DNA of 64,000 nt from Leptospira kirschneri serovar Cynopteri str. 3522 CT (GCF_000243695.2 NZ_AHMN02000020.1:16001-80000), one strand, 5' to 3'; shown: positions 23,370 to 37,931, counted from the first letter of the stretch. The notes: generated from the letters alone by a model not told the origin. Numbers and translations are program-made.

Positions 23370-24679
23370 TTGACCTTTCCTTGACGTTTTAGAATCATTC
23401 GTGAAATCAATTAGAATATCAACGAATACTATATTTTCGAAAGATCCTATTTATGTAGAATTTAGATGCAAGAAATTTTAAGTAAAAAAATAGGAAGAAT
23501 TTCATTTTTCAATCTTAGTTTGTTTCTTCTTAGATCGGCTAAAATTAGATTTTTTTTCTATACTTATATAAGAACGTCTGTATAAACTTTAAAAATACGG
23601 ATTTATATTATTGATAGTTATATAACAACATACTCAATATTTTGCACTTAAACGCTTTTGCGATAAAAATTTGTGGCACTCTATTATATAACTCTGAGTA
23701 GTTTATTTAAAAATTATTTTTACTTCTCGTACACATAGAAATCATATTAAAAATGAAAGGTCTATTTTACCAAAGATGTGGAAGTTTTTTTACAAATCGA
23801 ATATAGATAGGATTTTTTTTAAAGTAGATTCATATTTTAACTTTTAGAAAAAGTTTATACTGCCCAGGTTATAAAAAGTATATTCTGGAATATTGATGTT
23901 TTTTGGTTTTTTAAGTTTCACATTTTTCTGAAACTTAAATGTCTAGCTCTATGATCTCTCAAAGACTCTTTTATAATAGAATATCATAATTTTATACAAA
24001 TATTTTTTAGTTTTTTTATAAGTATTTTATTATATTTTTATGTATTTTGGAATTAAAAATGAATCAGTCATATGAATTTTTAGTTTAGATCATTGCTATG
24101 ATAAAATAAAGAGGAGAGTCCAGATTTAAAGACATGTAGAATGATGAAAATTTGTCTATTGATCTCTATAAAAAAATGAGTACTATGGATTTTTATCGCA
24201 AAATGCTCTTTCAATAAGAAATTTTGGCGCTTTTTTACATAGCTTTTAGGTTTATTCCCAAAGTTTAGGACCTATAAAATGATGAAAATCCTTCCGATGT
24301 AAATTGGAAAGGATTGAGCTTTAACTTCCTTCGAAAAAATACAGGGAATTGCAAATTTTTATAATTTTGTGGGAACTATTTGTTGAGAAATATATAATAA
24401 AGTACCTAATCCAATAGTTTGAACTTCGATAATATAGTTATTTTAAAAAAATGAATTTTTCGTCTGTTTTATGGAAACGGTCGATTGAAACAATTGCCAC
24501 TATGGAATTTTTCAAACTCAATATTGCTCTCTGTGGATCACAGTATAATATCGCTTTCGCGTTGGATTCTATCGGGCTCATGTAAAAAACACTTTGTGAT
24601 AATCATATTTAGATACTCAATTTGATAGGGATGAGTAGTTTACGTGAATTTGTGGAGAAATTCGTTTTATTCCTAGGTC
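23370..24679. other. AT-rich intergenic DNA, no gene recognised
   Basis: Very AT-rich with no convincing reading frame. Short words repeat inside it and elsewhere, such as ACTCTATTATATAACTCTGA (23682) and the near-copy at 32530. A decayed family B piece lies near 24450-24525 (AAAAATGAATTTTTCGTCTG to GGAATTTTTCAAACTC). It may hold decayed genes that I cannot recognise. Confidence 0.45.
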
Positions 24680-25020
24680 AATTTTTTCGTAAAAAGATAA
24701 ATGTGGGAACTCTCACAAATGCCAGTTAAACTTTGAGAATTGTAGGAACTACTAGGAAATACAAAAAGAATCATTGCCCAATCCGATTTTTGCACAAAAC
24801 TACTGTTTTATGGTCATCTTTAAAATTTGAATCCCATTTTAACGTGAGTTCAGCTGAAAAAGAATTTTCTAAAAGTATGAGTTCCCACAATTTTAGAATT
24901 CTTTCGTAAAACTGTGATTCGCAGTAGTTCCCACATTTTAGAAATCGATCTGTAAAGTTCAGATTCCAACTTTTTTCAAAAAATGAATCATAAATTCTCA
25001 CGCCTAACTCATGTTATTTT
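24680..25020 (+). repeat. Family C repeat, about 340 bp
   Basis: Order: GTGGGAACTCTCACAAAT, GTTAAACTTTGAGAATTGTA, GGAACTACTA, CCGATTTTTGCACAAAACTA, ATCCCATTTTAACGTGAG, AATTTTCTAAAAGTATGAG, TTCCCACAATTTTAGAATT, AGTAGTTCCCACATTTTAG. The GTGGGAACT words point one way in the left half and the other way in the right half. Same order at 31850 and 56250, reversed at 38041. Confidence 0.75.
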
Positions 25021-25134
25021 ATAAATGGCTCCTTTGGAAAAATTCACTATTACTCTCGAAAAATTTTTTGAGATGAGTGATTTTTTTTGATTCAAATTTG
25101 ATCCGTTCCACTCTTTACGAGAACCGTAGTAGGT

Positions 25135-25666
25135 ATGGGCGCTTTATTACTAAACTCTGATCATGAAATTAGTTCTACACTTCAAAAAAATCCTTCCGAA
25201 ACGGTCACTCTTTTGATTCCGGAAGATACTTGGCTTCTTTTTTCCGAAAAAGATGTAAAGCTGCTTACTAAAAAAATTCCTGCACTTTTAAAAATTTATG
25301 GGAAATATATTTCTTCTTCGGAACGTCTTGGCAAAAAAGCGGACAGAACTTTGTATCAATCCAGTCCGGGTAAATCAAAAATGAAACGAATAAGCGTTCG
25401 TGTTCCTTCTGCAAGTTGGACTCTTTTGGGAACGTTGGCTCAAGGCTCAAGCTCATGGTGTGTCTAGGTGTTATCTTTTTAATTATCTTTTGAAGTTGGA
25501 AGCCCTCGGGGTCGGTGATTCTATTTTGAATACGGTTCGGGCGGGAGTTCCCACGTTTCACTGGTCTTACAGTTATATCCTACACTTAGATCTGCTAAAC
25601 AATCGAGTCACCCGAAAACTACACTGTGAACCAGAATCTTATTTTTACGCCTTAGACCTAGAATAG
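25135..25666 (+). pseudogene. DUF1564-type protein, frameshifted by a 7-bp duplication
   Basis: The first 110 codons ([20 protein letters not shown] onward, with [15 protein letters not shown] and [14 protein letters not shown]) end at a TAG at about 25465. The same protein continues in another frame as [20 protein letters not shown] to FYALDLE, ending at 25666. At the break, GGCTCAA stands twice in a row (25437-25450). Taking one copy out restores a single frame of about 175 residues with [12 protein letters not shown] across the join. I recognise this as the Leptospira DUF1564 family; the function is unknown, and small size with basic residues suggests a DNA-binding role. The broken state could be fixed or could revert by slippage. 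Confidence 0.8.
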
Positions 25667-25803
25667 TTTTCAACATAAAATCACTGTTTGGTGATCATTG
25701 AAAAAATGAAAAACATATTCATAATATATAATATTAAAATTCAAGTAACTCAATTTTATGGGGATCGGTAAAACCAAATTTAAAAAAAAGTTGTTCTAAC
25801 AAT

Positions 25804-25910
25804 ATTAGAGTTGTTGAAAAATTCCATAGTGAAGATTGACAAAATTGCTTTAATTATCCATTTAAATGCAAAAAAACAGATGAAGAATTTATTTTTCAAT
25901 AACTCTAATA
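25804..25910. repeat. Family B MITE-like repeat
   Basis: Left end TTAGAGTTGTTGAAAAATTC, core CATAGTGAAGATTGAC and TGCTTTAATTATCC, right end ATTTTTCAATAACTCTAATA. It abuts a family A element with no spacer. Confidence 0.8.
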
Positions 25911-26151
<241 letters not shown>

Positions 26152-26159
26152 TATTATAT

Positions 26160-26534
26160 TCAAAAACCGTCAGGAGTAAACGCTGCTCTATAAGCTTCTG
26201 GTGGACAGGATAAAAAAGAACAGGATTTGGCTCCTTGGTTATCCGAATCTTCAAACCAAACTCCTTTCGAAGTCAAGTTTTCGCAGGAAATCCGGATCGA
26301 ATTTGATTTTTGACGACCCGAAGAATAACCTTGACAACTCCCAACAGGAATGTTCGAAAAGCAGGAACAGTTTCCTTGAAAGGCCTGAGTATCCGTGCAA
26401 TAGACGCAGTCTGAACGGGTTTCGTTGAGAGAGTTTGCAAGTAAACGGATTATCAGATCTTGGTTTTGTTTTTTCTCTTCATTCTGACAAAAAAGAATCG
26501 GAATGATTAAGAATATTAAAATATACTGTTTCAT
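26160..26534 (-). CDS. Small cysteine-rich putative lipoprotein
   Basis: 124 residues. The N-terminus MKQYILIFLIIPILFC is a lipoprotein signal with the lipid-bearing cysteine at residue 16. The mature part holds eight further cysteines (CVYC, CSCF, CQGY, CENL, CSFLSC), which suggests disulphides or metal binding. It follows the TonB-dependent receptor by 10 bp on the same strand and so is most likely co-transcribed with it, as a partner in uptake or in assembly of the receptor complex. I recognise no family. Confidence 0.75.
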   Translation of the reverse strand: MKQYILIFLIIPILFCQNEEKKQNQDLIIRLLANSLNETRSDCVYCTDTQAFQGNCSCFSNIPVGSCQGYSSGRQKSNSIRISCENLTSKGVWFEDSDNQGAKSCSFLSCPPEAYRAAFTPDGF

Positions 26535-26544
26535 AAATGACCTC

Positions 26545-28878
<2,334 letters not shown>

Positions 28879-28920
28879 ACGAAACTCCCGGACCGAAGTC
28901 CATTAGATCAAAAAATTGAT

Positions 28921-29253
28921 TTAAGAAAGTGGGAGTAAAATAGGAGGAGCCCGTCCGTATCTATTTTGATACAGGTCGAAGGGTGAAATGAAAATTTCAA
29001 ATGAGGTTCTAATTTTTTTGAGAAAAATTGAAGGTAGATTTCCGGTTAAAAAATCCAGATTCCAAAAAGAATTAGATTCCCTTTGAAACTGACAGATCGG
29101 ACAAGAGACGGTTTGTTTTGTATCCTTATTTGTAGAAAAATAGACGCCGGAAAATTTTTGGATTTCTTGTTCTGTGTGGGTATGAAGGCCCGAACTCACG
29201 AAAAGTATGAGTAAGATGGAGAGAAATCCGGATTTGAGACCTTGTAGGATCAT
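28921..29253 (-). CDS. Small secreted or membrane protein with CPIC motif, upstream of TonB receptor
   Basis: 110 residues. A hydrophobic N-terminus (FLSILLILFVSSGLHTHTE) can be a signal or anchor. A histidine pair HTH follows directly, then SCPICQFQ in the middle and GRAPPILLPLS at the end. The histidines, CxxC and RAPP tail resemble small DUF2946-like proteins that travel with metal or haem transport genes; this is a resemblance only. It is the first gene of the unit, 42 bp before the receptor. A Fur-like dyad (TGATAAATCA) lies near 29268, just upstream of the start, but the match is weak. Confidence 0.65.
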   Translation of the reverse strand: MILQGLKSGFLSILLILFVSSGLHTHTEQEIQKFSGVYFSTNKDTKQTVSCPICQFQRESNSFWNLDFLTGNLPSIFLKKIRTSFEIFISPFDLYQNRYGRAPPILLPLS

Positions 29254-29567
29254 CGTATAGTTGCTAATGATAAATCAATATTAATAGGATCAAGTAGAAA
29301 ATCAAATCGTCATTTGAAATGTGGGAACTACCACTTGAGTATTTCAAAATTTTGTTTGTAAGAACAGTTAGTCTTGGTTCCGACCTTGTTTGATTTCGGA
29401 ACCAAATCCAGATGTTTATGAAACCTACTATTTCCGCAAAAAATAAAATGTGGGAACTCATACAAATTTAGATTTCGGTCAAACTTTCAAAAAATTGTTA
29501 AAGAACGTAAAAACTAAATTTGAAAAAACTAATTACTGATCTCTATAAAATTGAGTACCGTTAATTC

Positions 29568-30232
<665 letters not shown>

Positions 30233-30233
30233 A

Positions 30234-31067
30234 CTAACCAAGAACACGTAGAATTCTATCCAAAGTTTTATTCTTTTCTTCAAAGGGAAAAAAATGAGAG
30301 GTTTTTGGCCAAATTTCTAAAGAAGATCGAATATTACCGGAAATAATTTTTTTTGCTGTACTGGGAGAACAAACTTCATGTGGATCAGGAATCGTAATAT
30401 GTGTTTCGGTTTTAATTTTCCCAAACTGAAACAAACTACGATAACTTACCGAATCGAAAATTTTTGCTTCCACTTCGGGAGCACAACGAAGGATCGCCTC
30501 CCCGTTAACACCGAATCGAAAACAACTTTGAATATAATCGTCGTAAATTCCATCGTCCCAACGTGAAAAGGAAGGAGTTCTTTTATAAATTTTACGGACG
30601 GTATCAAGATTTTTGAATTCTCTTCTGCGTTTAATTGCTACTTGAGCCAGAGGGTTATGAAAAATACGAGAATACGTAATTTGCAGAAAATTTAATGTAA
30701 CAGGATCGTGAGCAATTACCTTTTTAAATCGATGAGGAGAATGATACGAAGCTAAAAGAAGACTTGCACCTCCAAGGGAATGTCCGATTCCAACTACGTT
30801 ATCAAGATTTTCAGTTTCAATCAGAGAGAGAACTTGGTCTCTGAAAAAATACCAATCTTTAAAATTCAAAGTAGAATCGGATTCTCCGTGACCTGCAAAA
30901 TCCAGAGCAATTATTCTGTGTGAATTTTGTAACGACTCGATATAAAATTTATAAGTAAACGCGCTGTATCCATTAGCATGACAAAGAAGGATTGTAGGTT
31001 TGGATTTAGAGTTGGTATCTATGTAGGAAAGATTGAGTCCTTGAAAGTGAAACGTTTTTCTAAACAT
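30234..31067 (-). CDS. Alpha/beta hydrolase
   Basis: 277 residues from the ATG at 31067; a TTG ten codons upstream is possible but less likely. Fold signs: TILLCHANGYSAFTYKFY (oxyanion region, HANGY in place of HGxx), RIIALDFAGHGESD, and the nucleophile elbow GIGHSLGGAS with serine about residue 95. A catalytic histidine is likely in WPKTSHFFPFEEK near the end. Family members are esterases, lipases or haloperoxidase-like enzymes; the substrate is not predictable. Its 3' end touches a composite repeat. The divergent SMR-like gene starts about 80 bp upstream. Confidence 0.88.
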   Translation of the reverse strand: MFRKTFHFQGLNLSYIDTNSKSKPTILLCHANGYSAFTYKFYIESLQNSHRIIALDFAGHGESDSTLNFKDWYFFRDQVLSLIETENLDNVVGIGHSLGGASLLLASYHSPHRFKKVIAHDPVTLNFLQITYSRIFHNPLAQVAIKRRREFKNLDTVRKIYKRTPSFSRWDDGIYDDYIQSCFRFGVNGEAILRCAPEVEAKIFDSVSYRSLFQFGKIKTETHITIPDPHEVCSPSTAKKIISGNIRSSLEIWPKTSHFFPFEEKNKTLDRILRVLG

Positions 31068-31144
31068 AATAAAAAAATTTGACCTTGATCTTTCCAAATC
31101 CCTAGGTGGACTGGTTTTCGTAAAGTCAAAACCGGAAACACAAT

Positions 31145-31519
31145 ATGCAAATTCAAGTTTTAGTTGTATTTATAGTGGCACTTGTATTCAACGCACTTGC
31201 CAATATTCTAATAAAGGCAAGTGCTTTAAAAGACCTTTCAGAAAAACCGGATGGGATACAAGTGATCTTCAATCCAATGTTTATCGGAGGATTGGCATCC
31301 TTCGGCCTTGCATTACTGGGGTATCGTTTTGTATTGGGAAAAGGATTAAAACTATCACTCGCTTATCCAGTATTTACGAGCGCTGGTTTTATTCTGGTGT
31401 TGATCGTATCTTCCATTGCTTTTAAGGAAAGATTGACCTGGTCGCAATGGGCGGGAATTATACTGATACTCATAGGGGTATGGTTATGCGCCGCAAATAT
31501 GTTCGAAACAAAATCTTAA
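31145..31519 (+). CDS. Small four-helix membrane protein, SMR/EamA-like
   Basis: 124 residues with four transmembrane helices: LVVFIVALVFNALANILIKA, FIGGLASFGLALLGYRFVLG, SLAYPVFTSAGFILVLIVSS and AGIILILIGVWLCAA. The pattern LAYPVFTSAGF and ERLTWSQWAGIILILIGV is that of small multidrug resistance-like proteins, which act as dimers. The usual membrane glutamate in helix one (position 14 of EmrE) is not present, so multidrug export is uncertain; related small proteins move lipid carriers or guanidinium. It stands alone, divergent from the hydrolase. Confidence 0.82.
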   Translation: MQIQVLVVFIVALVFNALANILIKASALKDLSEKPDGIQVIFNPMFIGGLASFGLALLGYRFVLGKGLKLSLAYPVFTSAGFILVLIVSSIAFKERLTWSQWAGIILILIGVWLCAANMFETKS

Positions 31520-31692
31520 ATTACTTTTACCAATAATCTTCTATAAAACGTTAGAAAATGTGATGATCATGTTGAATTTATTGTCAAATTTCAATCAAAG
31601 ATTTTTCAATTAAGAATTGATGCTCTAATTGATAATATTTTAATCAGAACTATATAATAAGATTCTAATTTAATAGTTTATACTTCAGTAAT
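31520..31692. other. Intergenic DNA, nothing recognised
   Basis: AT-rich. Contains TTTATACTTCAGTAATAAAA at 31677, a short word found in variants before several family B copies. Confidence 0.35.
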
Positions 31693-31770
31693 AAAATTTT
31701 TGAAAAGTTAATTCTCCATCCGTTTTAATGTGACGGAAACAGATAGAGAATTCATTTTTTAACAACTCTA
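31693..31770. repeat. Family B MITE-like repeat, shortened copy
   Basis: Left part TTTTTGAAAAGTTAATTCTC and right end CATTTTTTAACAACTCTAT, with only about 40 bp between. An internal deletion compared with the 105-bp copies. Confidence 0.65.
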
Positions 31771-31849
31771 TTGTATTTTTATTATGCAATTGTCAGTAAA
31801 AAAACAGAAGAATAGTATAACGTAAGTTCGGTGTAAAGAATCTGTTTAT

Positions 31850-32225
31850 CCTAGGTCAATTTTTTTGTAAAAAAATTGATGTGGGAACTCTCACAAATTG
31901 TGGATTTACAGTTAAACTTTGAAAATTGTGGGAACTACTATAAAATGTCAAAAGAACACCGTTCAATCCGATTTTTGCACAAAACTGCTGTATTGCGACC
32001 ATCATCAAAATTTAAATCCCATTTTAATGTAAGCAGGGCTTAAGAAAAAATTTTCTAAAAGTATGAGTTCTTACAATTTTAAAATTTGTTTGTAAAATCG
32101 TGATTAGCAGTAGTTCCCACATCATTTTACAGACAAACCTAAATTTTGTAATAGTTCCCACACTTAAATACGACAGGTTATAAACTTCTATTTTTTATTG
32201 AGGTAGTTCCCACATTTAAAAAATC
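31850..32225 (+). repeat. Family C repeat, about 375 bp
   Basis: Same block order as at 24680: GTGGGAACTCTCACAAATTG, GTTAAACTTTGAAAATTGTG, CCGATTTTTGCACAAAACTG, AATCCCATTTTAATGTAAG, AGTAGTTCCCACATC, AATAGTTCCCACAC, GGTAGTTCCCACATTT. Two GTGGGAACT on the left and three AGTTCCCAC on the right give a loosely palindromic element. Confidence 0.78.
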
Positions 32226-32571
32226 AATAGAGTTTTTGAAAAAATCCATGTCTACAAACGATATTATACATTTATTTTAACGAACAAAACGGAAGAAAAT
32301 TAACTCTACTGTAATCAAAAATGTAAGTTTGAACTTTCATGAAACTTACTCAGAACTATAAAATAAAGTTCCTTTCATTTTGCTTTGAAATGATGCTTTG
32401 CAATAAAAATTTATGGTAATCAATTTAGTAAGGATCAGTGATAAAACTTTTTTACTACTAACAGCTACATAACGAAGTACCAGGTATTTTGCACTCAAAT
32501 GGGTTTTTGCAATAAAGATTTTAGGTACTCTATATATAGTTCTGAGTAGTATTTCTCCCTAAAAATTGAAA

Positions 32572-32677
32572 TTAGAGTTGTTGAAAAATTAATTCTTGAT
32601 CTGTTTGTATTGGATTGAATGGACAATTGAAGCAATTTTACGAATTTTCACTATGGAATTTTTCAACAACTTTATTA
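32572..32677. repeat. Family B MITE-like repeat
   Basis: Left end TTAGAGTTGTTGAAAAATTA, right end AATTTTTCAACAACTTTATT. The core is inverted relative to the copy at 37932 (CTTGATCTGTTTGTATTGGA on the left here). Confidence 0.8.
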
Positions 32678-32813
32678 TAGTAGTCAATAAATTATATATA
32701 ATAAAAACTTTATGTAACATATCATTTAAGTATTCAATTGATTGACTCTAGTTCGATTTCTACCGATGCGCGGAACGCTTAAGTTTTCGGAATGAAAATT
32801 AAACGCAAAAAAA

Positions 32814-33890
32814 TCATTCAAACTTAACTTGGAAAATTTGATTCGCACTAGAATCGGCTACGAGCAGTCTTTGATTCAAACAATCAACTTTAACCACACC
32901 TATATCCATAAACGTATGATCAATTGTAGAAACGTTAAGTAAAGGATCCACAATACGGATTCTATTAGAGTTAGCGTCCGATACAAACATATAATCCCTG
33001 TTATCTATAGAAATGAAAGCGGGACCAAAAAACGAAGCGCTCGTTCCGTTTCCATCTACGTCTGCTCCAATTCCGTTTCCCAAAAGAGTGGATACGGTAG
33101 AAGTTTTGAGATCTATTTTTCGAATCCTATGATCTTGAATATCCGCAGCCAATAAACTATCCGTTTTACGATCATAAGCAATTCCTAATGGAGATTTAAA
33201 ACGAGCCGAGGTTAGATCTCCGTCCAAATAACCCGAAATTCCTCCGGAAAAAGTGCTTACCATACCTGAGTCTAGATTGATCTTTCGAATTGTATGATTG
33301 CTTAACTCTCCCACGTATAAGTTTCTTTCTAAATCTATGTCCATAAAAAAAGGGCCGTCAAACAAGGAATTGAGCCTATCCCCGTTTTGAAGACCGCTCA
33401 AGTTGGAAGAACTTCCGGCAAACAAAGAAAATTGTTCCGTAGGATCTATCTTATAAATTTGATCACTGTCTTTGCAGGAAACATATTTGTCTCCAGTAAG
33501 CGGATCGAACTTGATACCGGAAGGATCTTGTAAAGGTAAGTTTGTAGAAAGAGTTTTTACATTTCCGGAGGGATCAATTTTGCGAATCAGGTTGGTCATC
33601 TGATCACTCACAAAAATATTTCCGGAAGTATTTACTTCTAAGCCGAAAGGGGTTTTGAAAGAAGCTGTGGAAATTGTACCATCTATACTTTCTGCAACAC
33701 CAGTACCGGCAAACAAACTAACAACAGGTTTGTCTGTAATTTTGAGAGAACAAAGATAACATTCTTTAAGAATACAGTCCAGGATCGTGTTTTCAAACCA
33801 AGCCTGACTCATAAAAATACTAGGATTATAAACAGAGGAAGGGGAACAGGAAACCAATACTAGAACGGAAATCAAAATTCTAGAGAACAT
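32814..33890 (-). CDS. NHL-repeat lipoprotein
   Basis: 358 residues. The signal MFSRILISVLVLVSCSPS has a lipobox with cysteine 15. Five to six NHL-type beta-propeller blades fill the rest, with repeating signs GLEVNTSGNIFVSDQMTNLI, GIKFDPLTGDKYVS, DIDLERNLYVGELSNHTIRK, GIAYDRKTDSLLAADIQDHR and DANSNRIRIVDP. One propeller of six blades would fit the length. Such proteins bind ligands or partners at the cell surface. A cysteine cluster CILKECYLCSLK near residue 38-49 precedes the propeller. It stands alone on the minus strand. Confidence 0.9.
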   Translation of the reverse strand: MFSRILISVLVLVSCSPSSVYNPSIFMSQAWFENTILDCILKECYLCSLKITDKPVVSLFAGTGVAESIDGTISTASFKTPFGLEVNTSGNIFVSDQMTNLIRKIDPSGNVKTLSTNLPLQDPSGIKFDPLTGDKYVSCKDSDQIYKIDPTEQFSLFAGSSSNLSGLQNGDRLNSLFDGPFFMDIDLERNLYVGELSNHTIRKINLDSGMVSTFSGGISGYLDGDLTSARFKSPLGIAYDRKTDSLLAADIQDHRIRKIDLKTSTVSTLLGNGIGADVDGNGTSASFFGPAFISIDNRDYMFVSDANSNRIRIVDPLLNVSTIDHTFMDIGVVKVDCLNQRLLVADSSANQIFQVKFE

Positions 33891-34361
33891 AATTATCTTT
33901 CATAAGAATTAGAATAAATTTTTTTCTAGAAAACTACAGTGGGTTTTTACGAAAAAATAGAAGTTGTGTCTATTGCTTAGGACTTATAAAAAGAACCTAG
34001 TCCAATCATTTACACTTTAGTCCTGTGAATTCAGCGAAAGAAAATCGGGGTGAATCCTGAGTCGCAGACTGTGCTTTCAGTTCCGATCATGAGGTTCGAT
34101 TAAAAACAAAATCTTTTTTCTGAATTCAATTTATTAGATATAAAACGCGATCCGTAGAAAGCGTTTTGCTTTAGTTACTTCGAATGATCATAAAGCAAGA
34201 CGTTTTAGTTTGAAAGAGCATTCTGCTTGAGTGCTTCAATTGCTTTCGCATGGAACTACTTAGAATTTGCAAGTGGATCGTAGTGCGGAAATCCTAAGTA
34301 TAAAAAAAGGTATCTCAAATAGATCTTTTTATCCGAATGGGAGAAGAGAGGTCGTAAATTA
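33891..34361. other. Intergenic DNA with a decayed family A copy
   Basis: No gene. From about 34022 the order AATTCAGCGAAAGAAAATCG, GGGTGAATCC, TTCAATTTATTAGAT, ACGCGATCCGTAGAAAGCG, CAATTGCTTTCGCAT follows the family A pattern with many changes. The sequence from about 34320 must hold the leader of the CoA transferase gene. Confidence 0.5.
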
Positions 34362-35534
34362 ATGAATCAAGGTCCACTTTCCGGAATCAAAGTAATCGAT
34401 TTAAGTTTATTACTACCGGGTCCGTTATGTTCTATGTATTTGGGAGATATGGGAGCCGAGGTGATAAAGGTAGAAAATCCCAGGGCGATGGATGCAACTC
34501 GAATAATGTTTAAAAAAGAGAACGGAGCCCCTTCTTTATATTTGATGCTCAATCGAAATAAAAAAGCAATTACTCTCAATTTAAAAAAAGAGAAATCTAA
34601 GGAGATACTTTTTAAATTATTAGAAAATGCTGATATACTTTTGGAGGGATTTAGACCGGATGGACTTGCCAAAATGGGATATGGGTATGACGATTTAAAG
34701 GAACGTTTTCCTAAATTGATTTATTGTGGAATTTACGGATATGGAACGGAAGGAAAATATAGAAATTTTGCGGGACACGATGTAAATTATCTCTCACTTT
34801 CCGGAGTACTTTCGCAGACCGGAAAAACACCTCAGATTCCAGGATACCAACTTGCAGACATAGGAGGGGGGACTATGACGGCTCTTTCTTCAATTTTGGC
34901 GGCATTGTACGCGAGAGAAAAAACAGGAAAGGGACAAAAGATTTCTGTTTCCATGATGGATTCGTCATTGCCATTTTTATCCTTGTATGGAGGGATTTAC
35001 GGAGCCACCGGAAAAAATCCAGAAGGGGGAAATGAACTGCTTTCCGGTAAATTACCAAATTATAATGTTTATCAGACTAAGGAAGGTCGTTGGGTAGCAT
35101 TAGGCGCTCTTGAAGATATGTTTTTTAAAACTTTTTTACGGCAGACTGGGTTGGATAAACATTTGGAAGAATTACCTACAGAGGAAAAAAACTTTCCTAA
35201 ATGGAAAGAAATACTTACTTCCTATTTTTCCGCAAAAACATTCGAAGATTTGAATGCTCTTTTTGAAAATGAGGATTCTTGCCTGACTCCCGTAAAAACA
35301 ATAGAAGAGGTGATTAAGGACCCGGTATTCCAGGAGAATGGAATGGTTAAGGAAAAAAAACATCCGGATTATGGAGATTATTTTCAGTTTGGAGCCCCTT
35401 TTTCATTTTCCGAAACTCCCGTAACATATCGTTTGGATCCGCCGAGTCACGGGGAACATAATGAGACTATCTATCGAACTTTAGGGTATACTATGGAAGA
35501 AATAGAAACGATGAAAAAAGAAAAAGTGATTTGA
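34362..35534 (+). CDS. CaiB/BaiF family (class III) CoA-transferase
   Basis: A 390-residue protein of the family III CoA transferases and alpha-methylacyl-CoA racemases. N-terminal GIKVIDLSLLLPGPLCSMYL and GDMGAEVIKVENP are the classic CoA-binding start. The catalytic aspartate lies in NFAGHDVNYLSLSGVLSQTG at about residue 140. Later LADIGGGTMTALSSILAALY and REKTGKGQKISVSMMDSSL are typical. The short HDVNYLSLSG context with GLGL-like neighbours favours a racemase-type member, but a CoA transferase is equally allowed. The acyl-CoA dehydrogenase gene follows 264 bp later on the same strand, suggesting fatty-acid or branched-chain acyl-CoA metabolism. Confidence 0.92.
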   Translation: MNQGPLSGIKVIDLSLLLPGPLCSMYLGDMGAEVIKVENPRAMDATRIMFKKENGAPSLYLMLNRNKKAITLNLKKEKSKEILFKLLENADILLEGFRPDGLAKMGYGYDDLKERFPKLIYCGIYGYGTEGKYRNFAGHDVNYLSLSGVLSQTGKTPQIPGYQLADIGGGTMTALSSILAALYAREKTGKGQKISVSMMDSSLPFLSLYGGIYGATGKNPEGGNELLSGKLPNYNVYQTKEGRWVALGALEDMFFKTFLRQTGLDKHLEELPTEEKNFPKWKEILTSYFSAKTFEDLNALFENEDSCLTPVKTIEEVIKDPVFQENGMVKEKKHPDYGDYFQFGAPFSFSETPVTYRLDPPSHGEHNETIYRTLGYTMEEIETMKKEKVI

Positions 35535-35791
35535 ATTTCATCGATAAACAATTGAAAGACATCTCGATTATAAATATTCTAGAAATTGTGAACAGAACGT
35601 TCGTTCTTTGAAATTCAAAAAGTAAACTAGTTTTAGAAAGATTTTTTGAGGGCTTGAAAAGTTCTCAACGTGGAATGAATAAAAAAAATAAAAAACAAAC
35701 AGATCCTTGGTTTTTTACTTTATATTTTGGTTTGATCTAATCACTGTAAAAAAAAAGTAGGATTAGAATATTCTCTTAAGATAAGAAGGGC

Positions 35792-36962
<1,171 letters not shown>

Positions 36963-37064
36963 GAAAATTAGAATTTTTGAAAGTATGTTCCGATTGGAAA
37001 CAATTTGATAAAATTGAATTTCGGATCGAAACGAAAGTTTAAAAGTTTCGACCAGAGAGAACAT

Positions 37065-37098
37065 AGGCGTTCGGTATTATCATCGAGCGCCTTTTTAT
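37065..37098 (+). terminator. Rho-independent terminator after acyl-CoA dehydrogenase
   Basis: AGGCGTTCG and CGAGCGCCT pair over nine positions with one wobble around a loop of about 13 bases and are followed by TTTTTATTTTG. Confidence 0.75.
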
Positions 37099-37170
37099 TT
37101 TGTTTGTGGACTATGATCGAGCCATCTTGCGACTACAAAATAGATAGATAGCTTAATTTCTTTTCCTATT

Positions 37171-37617
37171 TAACGTGAGTTCGACATAAGAAAGCTGGAG
37201 CGAATCTGGCTTGTCACAGGCAAGCCTCTCAACTTTGGTCAATAAATTGTATTCATAAAACATTATATAACAATCGCCTTTAGTTTTAATATAAAACGCG
37301 ATCCGTAGAGAGCGTTTTACTGAGTTTCAAACGCGATCCAAAACGTACATTTTTTCAAGTGTTCCGACAAGAATGAGACTTTTTACTTGCAAAAAGTATG
37401 TTTTTCTGATAGAGAAAAATCTTTCAAATTTTCCCACCACCTCTCTTCCTCCACCCAAAACGTGTACGGTGGGGCCCGATTTTTTACAGAGGATTTGTCG
37501 TAATTCCGACAGATTTATATTGAGATCCAAATACTTGTAGGGTTGGTTATGGTAGAGAGCGTTCTGCTTTAGTTTTCCCGCATCGATCCCTTTTCGCGTT
37601 AGGCCCTGCTCACTTTA
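37171..37617 (+). repeat. Composite family A element, about 445 bp
   Basis: Ends TAACGTGAGTTCGACATAAG and TTAGGCCCTGCTCACTTTA. Holds GGTCAATAAATTGTAT, ACGCGATCCGTAGAGAGCG, GTTCCGACAAGAATGAGAC with TTACTTGCAAAAAGTATG, then ACAGAGGATTTGTCGTAATT and GGTTGGTTATGGTAGAGAGC. Same parts as the element at 29568 but without the 36-bp array. Confidence 0.75.
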
Positions 37618-37639
37618 TTTAAAATAAATTCGGTCTAGG

Positions 37640-37931
37640 GAAATCTGGGGGAATTTCTGTCGTCATGGATAGGCCTCAGTTCTGGTCAAGTTCCTGAAGA
37701 TTATAAAACTATATCCTATTTTTCTAAAATACCAATAACTTGATCCGATATTGTGATTCATAGAGAGAAGCGTTTAACGTGAGTTCGACGCAAGGAATTC
37801 ATAATTCTGAAAAAAGTTGGAATCTGAACTTTATAGATCGAGTGGAAACTACTGCAAAATTTCATTTGGAAAAGTATGGTTTAAAATCATAAAAAAGATA
37901 AAAAGAAACGTAATTTGTCGGAGCTACTACA
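37640..37931. repeat. Mixed repeat fragments
   Basis: TTCTGGTCAAGTTCCTGAAG and AAAATACCAATAACTTGATC match the inner part of the arms at 11128 and 16167. At 37775 TAACGTGAGTTCGACGCAAG begins another family A/C end followed by AAAAAAGTTGGAATCTGAAC. Confidence 0.55.

Noticed and set aside
29254..29470. Possible cobalamin or other riboswitch before the TonB operon
   Set aside because: I found an inverted pair (GGTTCCGA / TCGGAACC) but none of the conserved boxes of the B12 or other known riboswitches.
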